Origin: Eubacterium sp.
GTDB taxonomy: Bacteria; Bacillota; Clostridia; Lachnospirales; Lachnospiraceae
Direction of reading: 5' to 3'
NCBI GenBank assembly: GCA_017634555.1
Contig: JAGBNF010000045.1
Span: forward strand, 1-64,000
DNA length: 64,000 bases
Below, in pieces: positions 18,936 through 28,242 of the stretch. The position numbers were made by a program, and so were the translations under genes. The stretch's first letter is position 1. The number at the start of each line of letters is the position of its first letter. The notes under the pieces were generated by a model that ran no database searches, had not been told where the DNA came from, and saw only the letters and a list, made by a program, of their open reading frames with translations.

Positions 18936-20532
18936 AACCTGCTTCTCCTCCGGTTTCAGCTTCGGAATAAACAAAAAGGCCAAAACGGCAGCCCGTAAAG
19001 TGATCCAGTCTAAAGGACAGTTTATGAGGCTGCCCTATTTTTTCAAAGCCGCTGCCTCTGTCCACCTCACAGAACGCTGTATCCGTCGTACCGTCTTCAC
19101 CGCTGAATACGGCAGTCAGTCTGAGCCTTACTGTGCTGTCTTCCAGTTCAAGCTTCTCCTCGATAACTCCGCTTTCCTCACCCAGCCGCCATACATCGCC
19201 GCTGCTATTGGTGTAGGAGCACATTACCGCATAAAGCTTTCCTTCTTCCTTTCTCACTCCGACCCAGACATAATTTCCCTGAAATGCAGCAAGTCCCGCC
19301 GAATCCCCTTCCTTCAGTCCGGATGCATCCAGCGTCACTTCACCTGTGCAGCCCGGGAACGACATTCTCTGAGTCAGTGTATTTACGGCATGATATATAT
19401 TCTTCGAAAGCTTTCCTGTCTTTATAAAGACTTCGCCTGCATCAGCATCGTTTCTTATAAGGCTGAGCTCAGGCTCGTGGTTAAACTGCCACATACTCTT
19501 AAAGCCGAAGCAGCCGTACTTCTCTCTATCCTTTTCAAACATAACCTTCGGATCATATCTGAAATCGTCACTGCCGATAAGCGGACAGTATTCATAATCG
19601 GGACGAAGGCTTTCACGACACAGCTCGCGATCGGCCTTGCCGTCTGTTCCGAATACGGGATACATTTTTGCCGCCTTAACATCACGCGCATTCACCTTTT
19701 CCGTATCATTCTTCCAGCTGACCGGAACCAGAACGGGAAGTCTTCCCACCGCTCCGCTGTCCTGGAACATTATCGAGTTCCATACACCTTCGGGTCCCTC
19801 AACGATTCCACCCTGAGCCACTCCCATATTTCTGTAGCCCATATCATCATCGAAGACATCATCGCCCGTAAATTCACCCTCCAGTGAATCTGCCGAATAA
19901 CACGCCTCGACTCTTCTCCACCTGTCCCTCTTCGAGTGGATCATGAAAAGATAATATCTTCCGCCTATCTTATACAGATGAGAGCCCTCAAGTCCCAGCT
20001 GCGGATTGCCCTTATCACTCACGATAAGTCTGTGCAGACCGCCCTCCTTCGGACCTGTCAGGTCTTCATTCAGCTCTGTCAGATAAATATCCGTATTTCC
20101 ATAAACGAGATAGGCCTTTCCCTCATCAAAAAGAAGCGAGCAGTCATGATAGAAGCCCTCGATAAGACTCTTTCTCCATGGCCCTTCTATCTTTTCCGAT
20201 CTGTAGAGATATGTCTTCTGTGTATCGTTGCAAACGAAAACAACATAGAACATACCCTCATGATGTCTGATCGTAGCGGCCCACATGCCCTTACCGTATA
20301 CATGTGCATCGCCCTCAAGCCTCTGTCCCGGAGTACTGTCCAGTCTGTCATAAACAAACGCAGCATGCTCCCAGTTTATAAGGTCATATGATCTGAGTAT
20401 CTCCGCACCCGGCATAAAATGCATAGTAGTACTTATCATGTAAAATGTACCGTCTACGAATATTACATCCGGATCCGGATAATCTAATTTTGTGATCGGG
20501 TTGGTACCCGTAACCATTCTGTCTTTATTCAT
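18898..20532 (-). CDS. glycoside hydrolase family 43 (beta-xylosidase/arabinofuranosidase-like)
   Basis: A 544-residue enzyme with the five-bladed propeller catalytic domain first (about residues 1-320) and a C-terminal beta-sandwich. The catalytic triad is readable: general base Asp in LDYPDPDVIFVDG, pKa-modulating Asp in YHDCSLLFDEG, and acid Glu in GLEGSHLYKIGG. No signal peptide is present, so it acts on imported xylo- or arabino-oligosaccharides. It is the last gene of the hemicellulose cluster, and its end overlaps the convergent GGDEF gene by 38 bases. A GGGAAAG site precedes the start. Confidence 0.9.
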   Translation of the reverse strand: MNKDRMVTGTNPITKLDYPDPDVIFVDGTFYMISTTMHFMPGAEILRSYDLINWEHAAFVYDRLDSTPGQRLEGDAHVYGKGMWAATIRHHEGMFYVVFVCNDTQKTYLYRSEKIEGPWRKSLIEGFYHDCSLLFDEGKAYLVYGNTDIYLTELNEDLTGPKEGGLHRLIVSDKGNPQLGLEGSHLYKIGGRYYLFMIHSKRDRWRRVEACYSADSLEGEFTGDDVFDDDMGYRNMGVAQGGIVEGPEGVWNSIMFQDSGAVGRLPVLVPVSWKNDTEKVNARDVKAAKMYPVFGTDGKADRELCRESLRPDYEYCPLIGSDDFRYDPKVMFEKDREKYGCFGFKSMWQFNHEPELSLIRNDADAGEVFIKTGKLSKNIYHAVNTLTQRMSFPGCTGEVTLDASGLKEGDSAGLAAFQGNYVWVGVRKEEGKLYAVMCSYTNSSGDVWRLGEESGVIEEKLELEDSTVRLRLTAVFSGEDGTTDTAFCEVDRGSGFEKIGQPHKLSFRLDHFTGCRFGLFVYSEAETGGEAGFKNFVSVPSSQP

Positions 20533-20562
20533 TATTCTTTCCCATCAGAATTTTACTTCGTA

Positions 20563-22503
20563 TTATCTTACACGCTTAAATACCGGCATGTAGTCAAGCG
20601 GTGCATCGGCTTCGATATACTCGCCGCTGCTTGTTATGATCTTTCCCGAATCCGCTGCTTCCCAGCTGCCTGCAGGAAGATAAACGCGTCTTTTCCTTGC
20701 TTTATACTCTGTAACCGGAGCTATGAGGTAATCCGATCCGAACATATACTGATCCTGAACATTCCAGCATTCGCTGTCCTCAGGATACTCTATAAACATG
20801 GCTCTGATCATAGGAAGTCCGGTCTCTACAGTTTCACCTGCCGACTTCTTTATATAATCCCTCATTCCTTCTCTTATCTTCAGATAATTGAGAAGGATCT
20901 CATATACATCCTCTCCGTAGCTCCAAAGCTCATTCGGTGAACCAGCGAAGCAGAATCCGCCGCCGTGGTCCTCATTTTCTACAAGCAGAGGAAGATGCGG
21001 AAGTCTGTCACCGTGCATTCTGAGTATCGGTGTAAAGCATGCCCACTGATACCATCTTACAAGAAGCTCACGGAATTCCTCATTATCTACAACGCCATTA
21101 TAGAATCCGCCGGTATCCGAGATCCACCAAGGAATTCCGGCAACGCCCATGTTGATACCGTTGATCAGCTGATGCTTCATTTCCCTGAATGTACTTTCCA
21201 CATCGCCGCTCCAGCAGAGTGCGCCGTATCTCTGGCTTCCCACCCATGCGCATCTGATCAGATTGAAGACATCATCCTTACCGTCCTTTGTCTGACCGTC
21301 ATAGAGCATTTTTGCATGTAATCTTGAATAGAAGTTGCCCGTCTCCGCAACCGGACCGATATACTGACGATAATGGTCATAATCATTTACCGTATACTCA
21401 GGCTCTGCCTCATCCAGCCAGTACATATCTATTCCGTACTGTCCATAATTCTTCTTTAATATCTGATATCCGAACTCTCTCGCATCCGGATTTGTGGAAT
21501 CGAAGAAGTACATTTTACCCGCGAAATCCATGGCCGCATTTATTCCGCTGTCCGTCCTGATAAGGTATCCCTTTTCCTTAAGGTCCTTATAGTTGCAGGA
21601 TCTTGAATCTATGGTAGGCCATACCGAAACCATGACCTTGGTACCCATTTCAGAAAGCTCATCCATCATAGCCTGCGGGTCAGGCCAGTACTTAGGATCG
21701 AAGGACCAGTCGCCCTGATAATCCCAGTGGAAGAAATCTATAACAATAACGTCCAGCTTGATGCCGCGGCGCTTATACTCACGTGCAACCTCAAGGACTT
21801 CATCCTGAGTTCTGTAACGAAGCCTGCACTGCCAGAGTCCCAGAAGGTTCTCCGGTATCGGAGTTACATGTCCTGTAACCTCCGTATATCGTGAAATGAT
21901 CTCAGCCGGCGAATCCGCTGCAGTGATCCAGTAATCTATACATCTGGTGGCATCGGCTCTGAACTCCGTTACATTTTTGCCGAAGGAAGCCTCACCTATA
22001 GCCGGATTGTTCCAGAGCAGGCCATAGCCCGCGGAGGAAATCACGAAAGGAACCGATATCTGCGAATTGCGCGGTGCAAGCTCAAGCACAGACCCCTTCA
22101 GATCATATACGGAATCTCTGTACTGACCCATTCCGTGAAGGATCTCATCCTGTGGTTCAAAGCTGACACAGGCCTTGAAGTTATCCGCCATCGGGATCGG
22201 CTTGTAATATCTCGCAGTCTTATGCAGTGCCCATGGATATGACTTTTCCTCAAGCACAGTCCTTCCGTTGCTTGAAAAGATAAGCCTGCCTTCCTTTATA
22301 TCGCAGCGGATTCCCGCACATTCGATATAGTCTGCGCCTGACGAGACATCATACTCATCAACCTGAACATCCAGTGCCCAGTCCGTATCAGGAAGCTGCG
22401 GAAGGATAGTCGAACGTACTCTGAGTCCGCGGCCCCATGCCTCTATACGGAGTGTTTCATTTTCATTATAATATGTGATTGCTCTTTCTTTTGCTTTTTC
22501 CAA
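20563..22503 (-). CDS. glycoside hydrolase family 31 (alpha-xylosidase-like)
   Basis: This 646-residue intracellular enzyme has the GH31 nucleophile motif DMYWLDEAEPE and the acid/base region CWSGDVEST, with VIVIDFFHWDYQGDWSFD upstream. The FFHWDYQGDW segment resembles alpha-xylosidases rather than alpha-glucosidases; substrate remains inferred. Translation starts at TTG, eight bases after an AAGGGGG site. It lies 30 bases upstream of the GH43 gene and downstream of the small Cys-rich gene, in one direction, suggesting degradation of xylosyl-substituted oligosaccharides. Confidence 0.88.
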   Translation of the reverse strand: MEKAKERAITYYNENETLRIEAWGRGLRVRSTILPQLPDTDWALDVQVDEYDVSSGADYIECAGIRCDIKEGRLIFSSNGRTVLEEKSYPWALHKTARYYKPIPMADNFKACVSFEPQDEILHGMGQYRDSVYDLKGSVLELAPRNSQISVPFVISSAGYGLLWNNPAIGEASFGKNVTEFRADATRCIDYWITAADSPAEIISRYTEVTGHVTPIPENLLGLWQCRLRYRTQDEVLEVAREYKRRGIKLDVIVIDFFHWDYQGDWSFDPKYWPDPQAMMDELSEMGTKVMVSVWPTIDSRSCNYKDLKEKGYLIRTDSGINAAMDFAGKMYFFDSTNPDAREFGYQILKKNYGQYGIDMYWLDEAEPEYTVNDYDHYRQYIGPVAETGNFYSRLHAKMLYDGQTKDGKDDVFNLIRCAWVGSQRYGALCWSGDVESTFREMKHQLINGINMGVAGIPWWISDTGGFYNGVVDNEEFRELLVRWYQWACFTPILRMHGDRLPHLPLLVENEDHGGGFCFAGSPNELWSYGEDVYEILLNYLKIREGMRDYIKKSAGETVETGLPMIRAMFIEYPEDSECWNVQDQYMFGSDYLIAPVTEYKARKRRVYLPAGSWEAADSGKIITSSGEYIEADAPLDYMPVFKRVR

Positions 22504-22533
22504 TGCTGTAACCCCCTTGGTTATTCTCCGTTA

Positions 22534-22794
22534 TTACCACTTCTTCTTAGGACACCTTGCAATAACCGATGCCGCACGCAGTTCCACATAACATCCGCAT
22601 GCATTACAGGTTCCCTGATTCAGCTTATCGCAGTTCATGCAGGCATCCAGACGCTCACGGTACAGTTCATCCGGTGTCCTTTCCGAAGTCCTTATTCTGT
22701 TTATATATTCTTCGATTGTCTCCTTATAAGCATTTGGATTGAAATCCCTGAGAAGACATCGCTTACATATTCTTTTCTCGTCATTATCCGACAT
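22534..22794 (-). CDS. small cysteine-rich protein (DUF6171-like)
   Basis: An 86-residue protein with CKRCLL near the N-terminus and a cluster CMNCDKLNQGTCNACGCYVE, then a final Cys in ARCPKKKW. The spacing suggests one or two zinc or Fe-S sites. Such small proteins occur in Clostridia; function is unknown. A GGGG site supports its start. It sits between GH31 and GH51 with gaps of about 30 bases, so it is co-transcribed with the glycosidases. Confidence 0.75.
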   Translation of the reverse strand: MSDNDEKRICKRCLLRDFNPNAYKETIEEYINRIRTSERTPDELYRERLDACMNCDKLNQGTCNACGCYVELRAASVIARCPKKKW

Positions 22795-22818
22795 AACCCT
22801 TACCCCATCAGGATTGTC

Positions 22819-24321
22819 TTAGATTTCGACAGCAAGATGAAGTACGCTCGCTGCAGGTATTGTAAAGCTGAGCTTGTTATCCTTGATGCTGCAGCCTGCA
22901 AAGTCTTCCTTCTTAACTGTCTCAGGTGCATCAAATGTATTATGAGCATGGATCTCACCTGTTACTATCTCACCGTTAACCGACTTGATATCCGTATCAG
23001 CTATAACTCCTTCGATATCATATGACTCATCGATAGAAGAGTTGGTAATTGTAATATGAACAAGTCCGTCCTTTCCGAGTGATACTGACTCTGAAAGTGC
23101 AGGAATCTTATACTCATCCTCAAGTCCAACAGTCTCATTCTCAATAAAGCTTTCAAGAAGCTCTGCATCCTGATGATACTTATACATATTGAATACATGA
23201 TAGGTCGGAGTTAGTACCATATTCTCGCCGTCAGTAAGGATAACCGACTGGAGTACATTTACCAGCTGAGCAATATTTGCCATTCTTACTCTGTCGCTGT
23301 GCTTGTTGAAGATGTTAAGGTTGATACCTGCAACAAGTGCGTCTCTTACTGTATTCTGCTGATAGAGGAAGCCCGGATTTGTTCCCGGCTCAACATCAAA
23401 CCATGTTCCCCACTCATCAACGATAAGTCCTACCTTATGCTGCTTATCATACTTATCCATGATGGCTGTATGATGAGAGATCAGCTCCTCCATCTTAAGA
23501 GTCTTCTTTAATGTCATATACCATTCCTTGTCAGTGAAGTCGGTAGCACTTCCCTTATTTACCCAGTTGTTCGGAACTGTGTAATAATGAAGTGATATGC
23601 CGTCCATAAAACCATGGAATTCTTCAGGTGATCTGAAGCAGTTCTTCATAACAACATCTGTCCACTCATAATCATCTGCGTTTGCGCCGCAGCACACCTT
23701 GAAGATTTTCTTTTCCGGATTGTAGTTTCTGACATAAGTCTGATATCTTCTGTAAAGATTTGCATAATACTCCGGAGTCATGTTTCCGCCGCAGCCCCAG
23801 TTCTCGTTTCCTACGCCGAAGAAATCAACAGTCCATGCATCCTCTCTGCCGTTCTTCTTACGAAGATCTGCCATCGGTGAAACACCTTCGAAGGTCATAT
23901 ATTCAACCCATGAGCTCATCTCCTGAACTGTACCGCTTCCCACATTGCCGTTCACGTAGGTCTTGCAGCCAAGCTGATCGCAGAGCTCCATAAATTCATG
24001 TGTACCGAAGCTGTTATCCTCAACAACACCGCCCCAGTGAGTATTGATCATTCTCTTTCTTGTTTCCTTAGGGCCGATTCCGTCCTCCCAATGATACTCA
24101 TCCGCAAAGCATCCGCCCGGCCATCTGAGTACAGGAATCTTCATCTCCTTAAGAGCCTCAACCACGTCGGTTCTCATACCGTTCTTGTTCGGGATATCTG
24201 AATCTTCACCGACAAAGAGGCCTTCATAGATACATCTTCCCAGATGCTCTGAAAAATGTCCCTGAAGTTCAGGATTAATGTGACTAAGCTTATTCATAGG
24301 ATTTACATATAATTTCTTCAT
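22819..24321 (-). CDS. abfA: alpha-L-arabinofuranosidase, GH51
   Basis: The 500-residue enzyme releases arabinose from arabino-oligosaccharides. Motifs include [20 protein letters not shown] near residue 70, the acid/base Glu in [11 protein letters not shown] near 170 and the nucleophile Glu in [10 protein letters not shown] near 290. There is a C-terminal beta-domain and no signal peptide, so action is cytosolic. It appears to be first in the glycosidase operon; an AAGGAG site lies about nine bases before the ATG. No transporter or sugar regulator of the operon lies in the window. Confidence 0.93.
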   Translation of the reverse strand: MKKLYVNPMNKLSHINPELQGHFSEHLGRCIYEGLFVGEDSDIPNKNGMRTDVVEALKEMKIPVLRWPGGCFADEYHWEDGIGPKETRKRMINTHWGGVVEDNSFGTHEFMELCDQLGCKTYVNGNVGSGTVQEMSSWVEYMTFEGVSPMADLRKKNGREDAWTVDFFGVGNENWGCGGNMTPEYYANLYRRYQTYVRNYNPEKKIFKVCCGANADDYEWTDVVMKNCFRSPEEFHGFMDGISLHYYTVPNNWVNKGSATDFTDKEWYMTLKKTLKMEELISHHTAIMDKYDKQHKVGLIVDEWGTWFDVEPGTNPGFLYQQNTVRDALVAGINLNIFNKHSDRVRMANIAQLVNVLQSVILTDGENMVLTPTYHVFNMYKYHQDAELLESFIENETVGLEDEYKIPALSESVSLGKDGLVHITITNSSIDESYDIEGVIADTDIKSVNGEIVTGEIHAHNTFDAPETVKKEDFAGCSIKDNKLSFTIPAASVLHLAVEI

Positions 24322-24483
24322 AAGATCGATTCTCCTTATCTGTTCTAAGATGCAGAAAGTTTACGTGATTTTTGAAACATTTACTTCTTATTATTTGAAG
24401 TTGCTCTTATCAATTTTTGATTTTCCCCAATATCACAATAGCAGATAAATATACCTGAATAAAGCATATTTCTTAAAAAATGC

Positions 24484-24512
24484 TTGAAATAATCGGAAAA
24501 TAAGACTATCAT
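24484..24512 (+). promoter_or_regulatory. promoter of the SulP transporter gene
   Basis: TTGAAA (24484-24489) and TATCAT (24507-24512) have a 17-base spacer, 48 bases before the ATG. The remaining divergent spacer from 24322 is AT-rich and holds the GH51 leader. Confidence 0.55.
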
Positions 24513-24560
24513 GTCGTTCGTCGTTTTTTTCAAAAAAATATATAGAAAGAAGAACCCCCT

Positions 24561-26207
24561 ATGAACAAAGACAAACTTAAGCCGATGCTGTTCAGCACGC
24601 TTAAACACTACAACCTTAAGCAGTTCGGTACTGATGTCATCTCAGGTGTCATCGTTGCCATCATTGCGCTTCCTTTATCGATTGCACTCGCTCTTGCTTC
24701 GGGTGTCGGACCGACAGAAGGTATATTTACAGCAATCGTTGCAGGATTTATCATATCCTTCCTGGGCGGAAGCCGTGTGCAGATAGCCGGACCTACTGCT
24801 GCATTTGCAACTATCGTTGCAGGTATCATTGCCAAGAACGGCATGGACGGAATGATAATAGCTACTGTTATCGCAGGTGCTATCCTTATTCTTATGGGAC
24901 TTTTCCGAATGGGAAGTCTGATAAAGTTCATTCCTTATACTATTACCACAGGATTCACTTCAGGTATTGCAGTTACGATCGTTATCGGTCAGCTGAAGGA
25001 TTTCTTCGGACTTACCTATCCTGCGGGAACAGTTACAATTGAAACTATAGATAAGCTGAAGGCACTGGCGTTTAACTTCGGTACATTTAATCCATATGCA
25101 TTTCTTGTAGGTGCGATCAGCCTTGCAATCCTTATCGTATGGCCGAAGATCAGCGAGAAGATTCCGGGATCTCTCATCGCAGTTATAGCAGGTGTTCTGA
25201 TTGTTAAGTTTTCGGGAATGAAGGTAAATACCATCGGTGATCTCTATACTATCAGCAGTTCACTGCCAACACTTCATATTCCGGCTATAAGCTTCGGAGC
25301 CATAAAGGCAGCTCTGCCTGACGGATTCACCATTGCAGTACTTGCAGCTATAGAGTCACTCCTTTCATGTGTTGTTGCGGACAGTATGATCAACTCACAT
25401 CACCGTTCCAACATGGAGCTTATCGCTCAGGGATGCGGAAATATCGGTTCTGCTCTTTTCGGCGGAATCCCGGCAACCGGTGCTATCGCAAGAACAGCCG
25501 CAAATATAAAAAACGGAGGACGCACACCTGTAGCAGGTATGGTACACTCCTTAGTCCTCGTACTTGTACTTGTTGTTCTTATACCGTATGCAACTCTGAT
25601 CCCGATGCCTACAATAGCAGCTATACTCTTCATCGTAGCTTATAATATGTGTCAGTGGAGAACCTTCGTTCACCTCTGCAAGACAGCTCCAAAGAGTGAT
25701 GTCCTTGTTCTTACTATAACATTTGTACTTACAGTTATCTTCGACCTTGTACTTGCAATCGAAGTCGGAATGCTTCTTGCAATGCTCCTCTTCCTTAAGA
25801 GAATGAGCGAGGAGTCAGGCGTAGTCGGCTGGAAGTATTACGATCCTGATGAAGATCCTGACGGAATGAACCTTAAGCCTCTTCCACCACAGGTTCGTGT
25901 ATATGAAATATACGGCCCGATGTTCTTCGGAAGCTCAAGCCAGATTGACACAATGAACTTCCGTGATGTAACAAAGGTAATCATAATCCGAATGAGAGGT
26001 GTGCCTGCACTTGATGCAACCGCTATGCACTCTCTTGAGAACTTCTACGACAGATGCCATGATAACGGCATCCAGCTGGTATTCTCCCATGTTAACGAAC
26101 AGCCTATGAATACCATGCAGAAGGACGGTTTCGTTGAAAAGGTCGGAGCCGATAACTTCAGACCTCATATAGATGACGCAATAGAATGGGCGAAGGGACT
26201 GATTTAA
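24561..26207 (+). CDS. SulP family anion transporter with STAS domain
   Basis: A 548-residue membrane protein with an N-terminal SulP core of many hydrophobic helices (about residues 20-410) and a cytoplasmic STAS domain (about 430-548). Family hallmarks are LPLSIALALASGVGPTEGIF, GSRVQIAGPTAAFA near residue 75, and the STAS segment GVPALDATAMHSLENF. Members carry sulfate, bicarbonate or dicarboxylates, and the substrate here cannot be read. It stands alone on the plus strand between minus-strand operons. Confidence 0.93.
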   Translation: MNKDKLKPMLFSTLKHYNLKQFGTDVISGVIVAIIALPLSIALALASGVGPTEGIFTAIVAGFIISFLGGSRVQIAGPTAAFATIVAGIIAKNGMDGMIIATVIAGAILILMGLFRMGSLIKFIPYTITTGFTSGIAVTIVIGQLKDFFGLTYPAGTVTIETIDKLKALAFNFGTFNPYAFLVGAISLAILIVWPKISEKIPGSLIAVIAGVLIVKFSGMKVNTIGDLYTISSSLPTLHIPAISFGAIKAALPDGFTIAVLAAIESLLSCVVADSMINSHHRSNMELIAQGCGNIGSALFGGIPATGAIARTAANIKNGGRTPVAGMVHSLVLVLVLVVLIPYATLIPMPTIAAILFIVAYNMCQWRTFVHLCKTAPKSDVLVLTITFVLTVIFDLVLAIEVGMLLAMLLFLKRMSEESGVVGWKYYDPDEDPDGMNLKPLPPQVRVYEIYGPMFFGSSSQIDTMNFRDVTKVIIIRMRGVPALDATAMHSLENFYDRCHDNGIQLVFSHVNEQPMNTMQKDGFVEKVGADNFRPHIDDAIEWAKGLI

Positions 26208-26254
26208 TCAGTTCCTCCGCCTATTTTGATGGGTTAATATTAAAGATAAGTATA

Positions 26255-26905
26255 TCATATAAAATATATCAGTGTAAGCGCCAGAACATTTGCCAGGAAA
26301 TGCGAGGTCCAGCTGAACCAGGCATTATCTGTCTCCTTAAAAGCCAGCCCAAAGAATATAGAATCGATAAATATGCTGGCAAGATCTAAGATTTCAATAA
26401 TCGGATCCGCAAATGTAAAATGTCCCATTGCAAAAAGAATAGAAGTAAGGATAATTGCAGGAACTGTTCCTATATGCTTTGCAGTCTGCCTCTGGAAGAA
26501 ACCTCTCATCGCAATCTCTTCACCGAGAGCAAGTACCACAAGCTCTATAAAAAGTGGTCCGATCTTAGATGGGTCTAAGAATGATACTCTGCCCTTAACA
26601 TGTTCTATCATCTCCGGGAAAAATCTCTTTTCCACCAGTACTTCAACAATGCCGTTTATAATCGGAATAAGTGCGAAGATCACAGCTTTCTTATTCTTAA
26701 ACTGACCCGGGAGTGCCTTTATATCCAGGCCTGCTGTTTTTGAATCTCTTGTAACAAAGAAAACTATCACTCCAAGAATCACAAGTATTCCTGCGGGTTT
26801 GAGTATCTCTCCATCTATTTCTATTTTCAGTAAATTTGAAAATGATAAAGCCGCCATCAGTATAAGTGCTGCGTACACCATTATATTCTGCTTCTTAGTC
26901 TCCAT
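26255..26905 (-). CDS. CPBP family intramembrane protease
   Basis: A 216-residue membrane protein of the type II CAAX prenyl protease/bacteriocin-processing family. The three motifs are present: EEIAMRG (EExxxR), FAMGHF (FxxxH) and SHFLANVL (HxxxN). The substrate is unknown. AAGGAGG precedes the start. It follows the 27039-28094 gene on the same strand, but a terminator lies between them. Confidence 0.88.
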   Translation of the reverse strand: METKKQNIMVYAALILMAALSFSNLLKIEIDGEILKPAGILVILGVIVFFVTRDSKTAGLDIKALPGQFKNKKAVIFALIPIINGIVEVLVEKRFFPEMIEHVKGRVSFLDPSKIGPLFIELVVLALGEEIAMRGFFQRQTAKHIGTVPAIILTSILFAMGHFTFADPIIEILDLASIFIDSIFFGLAFKETDNAWFSWTSHFLANVLALTLIYFI

Positions 26906-26931
26906 CCTACGATCCTCCTTACAACATAAAA

Positions 26932-26980
26932 GACTTCATATACAGCCGCTGTCCTTGTTAACGCTACTATATATGAAGCC
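26932..26980 (-). terminator. terminator after the 27039-28094 gene
   Basis: On the minus strand GGCTTCATATA and TATATGAAGTC pair (11 positions, one G-T) around a 27-base loop, followed by TTTTATG. Confidence 0.6.
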
Positions 26981-27038
26981 TTATCACTCTTCAATATTTT
27001 GCACCGTGAGATGCATTTTTATGCTGTAAGATTCACTT

Positions 27039-28094
27039 TTATGCAGTACAGCTCATCTTCTTTCGTTTAATCTTAACTATCAATGCAGCAATTATCATAA
27101 ATACTGTTGCCAGGCCGATCATTTCCAGGGCATATATCTCGCCGTACATTATTCCTCTGCCGTTTAGTGCAGTATATGAATATCCCTGAGCCAGAACATT
27201 TATTCTCTCATAAATCAGAATATAGTATGTACGGTCCGCATCTGAACTGTCATTCTTTCGGACGCTGTATAATTCCATGGAAAATGGACTTATATCTTTT
27301 CTCTCATACATCTGATCCGGACTTCCTCCGGAGTTTTGAATGGCCCAATCAAGAATCTCGCTAACCCTTTGTTCTCTCTCATCATCAAGCCCATAACAGT
27401 AAGCAAAGCTGTCCCCATTCAGGCCGCTTTCACCCAGAAAGAAGTTCTCGTTTTTTCTTACGTATCTATATCCGTCCTCTTCCATTCCGGCCTTATCCTT
27501 CGGGGCTGTATAAAGGGTCCTCAGATTATTCTGTGATCCGCCGCTGCCCATGGCATAACAGGACACTTTGCCCGGTATAAAGGTATTATCATCCTTTACA
27601 TATACATCCTTCACATTAAAGACTACTGTTCCTATATTATCATATTCTTTAACCAGTTTATCGATTTCGTTTGCAAGATTTTCATCCTTAAATGCATAGA
27701 AATGCCTCTTCTTTGAATCCGGATTCTCTTCATCCGACTCGATATAAAGAAGCGTATCATCAACGTTTACGCAGTTAAATTCTGAATCATAAAACTTATA
27801 TACATCGGTCATGACCAATGTATGAAAATACGGAAAGTAGAGTTTTTGAAAGCTTACTCCTTCCGCTATATTGGATAAGAATAACTGCATCTGCTCTTTA
27901 TCGTTATCCTCTGAAATGTAATATCCATATCCACGGTTAAAGACCTTGGCAGATAATTCTCCATGCATGGTCTTAAAATTCTGTTCAAACAGATTCTTTG
28001 CCTGCGAGAGCTGTACACTTATCACCGCTACCGAAATAAAGATTGCCATGATTGCCGCCGCAATCAGTGCCTTCACGTAACTTGGTCTTTTCAT
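27039..28094 (-). CDS. membrane-anchored protein of unknown function
   Basis: The 351-residue protein has one N-terminal membrane helix (about residues 9-29), a large extracytoplasmic region (30-315) and a C-terminal membrane helix (about 320-340) ending in a basic tail KIKRKKM. This resembles an extracellular sensor or a lid subunit next to an ABC exporter, but I recognise no family. The outer region has Tyr- and Asp-rich stretches and few Cys. It has its own promoter 54-82 bases upstream. AAGGGGACAGGG precedes the ATG. Confidence 0.7.
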   Translation of the reverse strand: MKRPSYVKALIAAAIMAIFISVAVISVQLSQAKNLFEQNFKTMHGELSAKVFNRGYGYYISEDNDKEQMQLFLSNIAEGVSFQKLYFPYFHTLVMTDVYKFYDSEFNCVNVDDTLLYIESDEENPDSKKRHFYAFKDENLANEIDKLVKEYDNIGTVVFNVKDVYVKDDNTFIPGKVSCYAMGSGGSQNNLRTLYTAPKDKAGMEEDGYRYVRKNENFFLGESGLNGDSFAYCYGLDDEREQRVSEILDWAIQNSGGSPDQMYERKDISPFSMELYSVRKNDSSDADRTYYILIYERINVLAQGYSYTALNGRGIMYGEIYALEMIGLATVFMIIAALIVKIKRKKMSCTA

Positions 28095-28147
28095 GTCCCT
28101 GTCCCCTTGATCACAATTACTTCCTACCCTATATTGTCATAACAGAC

Positions 28148-28176
28148 ATAATAGTTCAATTGACCATTATAATCAA
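28148..28176 (-). promoter_or_regulatory. promoter of the 27039-28094 gene
   Basis: On the minus strand TTGATT (28171-28176) and TATTAT (28148-28153) are spaced by 17 bases. Confidence 0.5.
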
Positions 28177-28217
28177 GGCACCCGTGACAAATATAATAAT
28201 ATATGGGATATAAACCA

Positions 28218-28235
28218 GCTCCTGTATTCAGGAGC
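28218..28235 (-). terminator. hairpin after the ABC permease gene, possible terminator
   Basis: GCTCCTG and CAGGAGC form a perfect 7-bp stem with a four-base loop a few bases after the permease stop. The downstream minus-strand sequence TGGTTTATAT has only a weak U-tract. Confidence 0.4.
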
Positions 28236-28242
28236 GTCCGTT

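Noticed and set aside
19000..19887. Plus-strand 295-codon open frame
   Set aside because: It is the reverse complement of the GH43 gene; the catalytic residues are on the minus strand.
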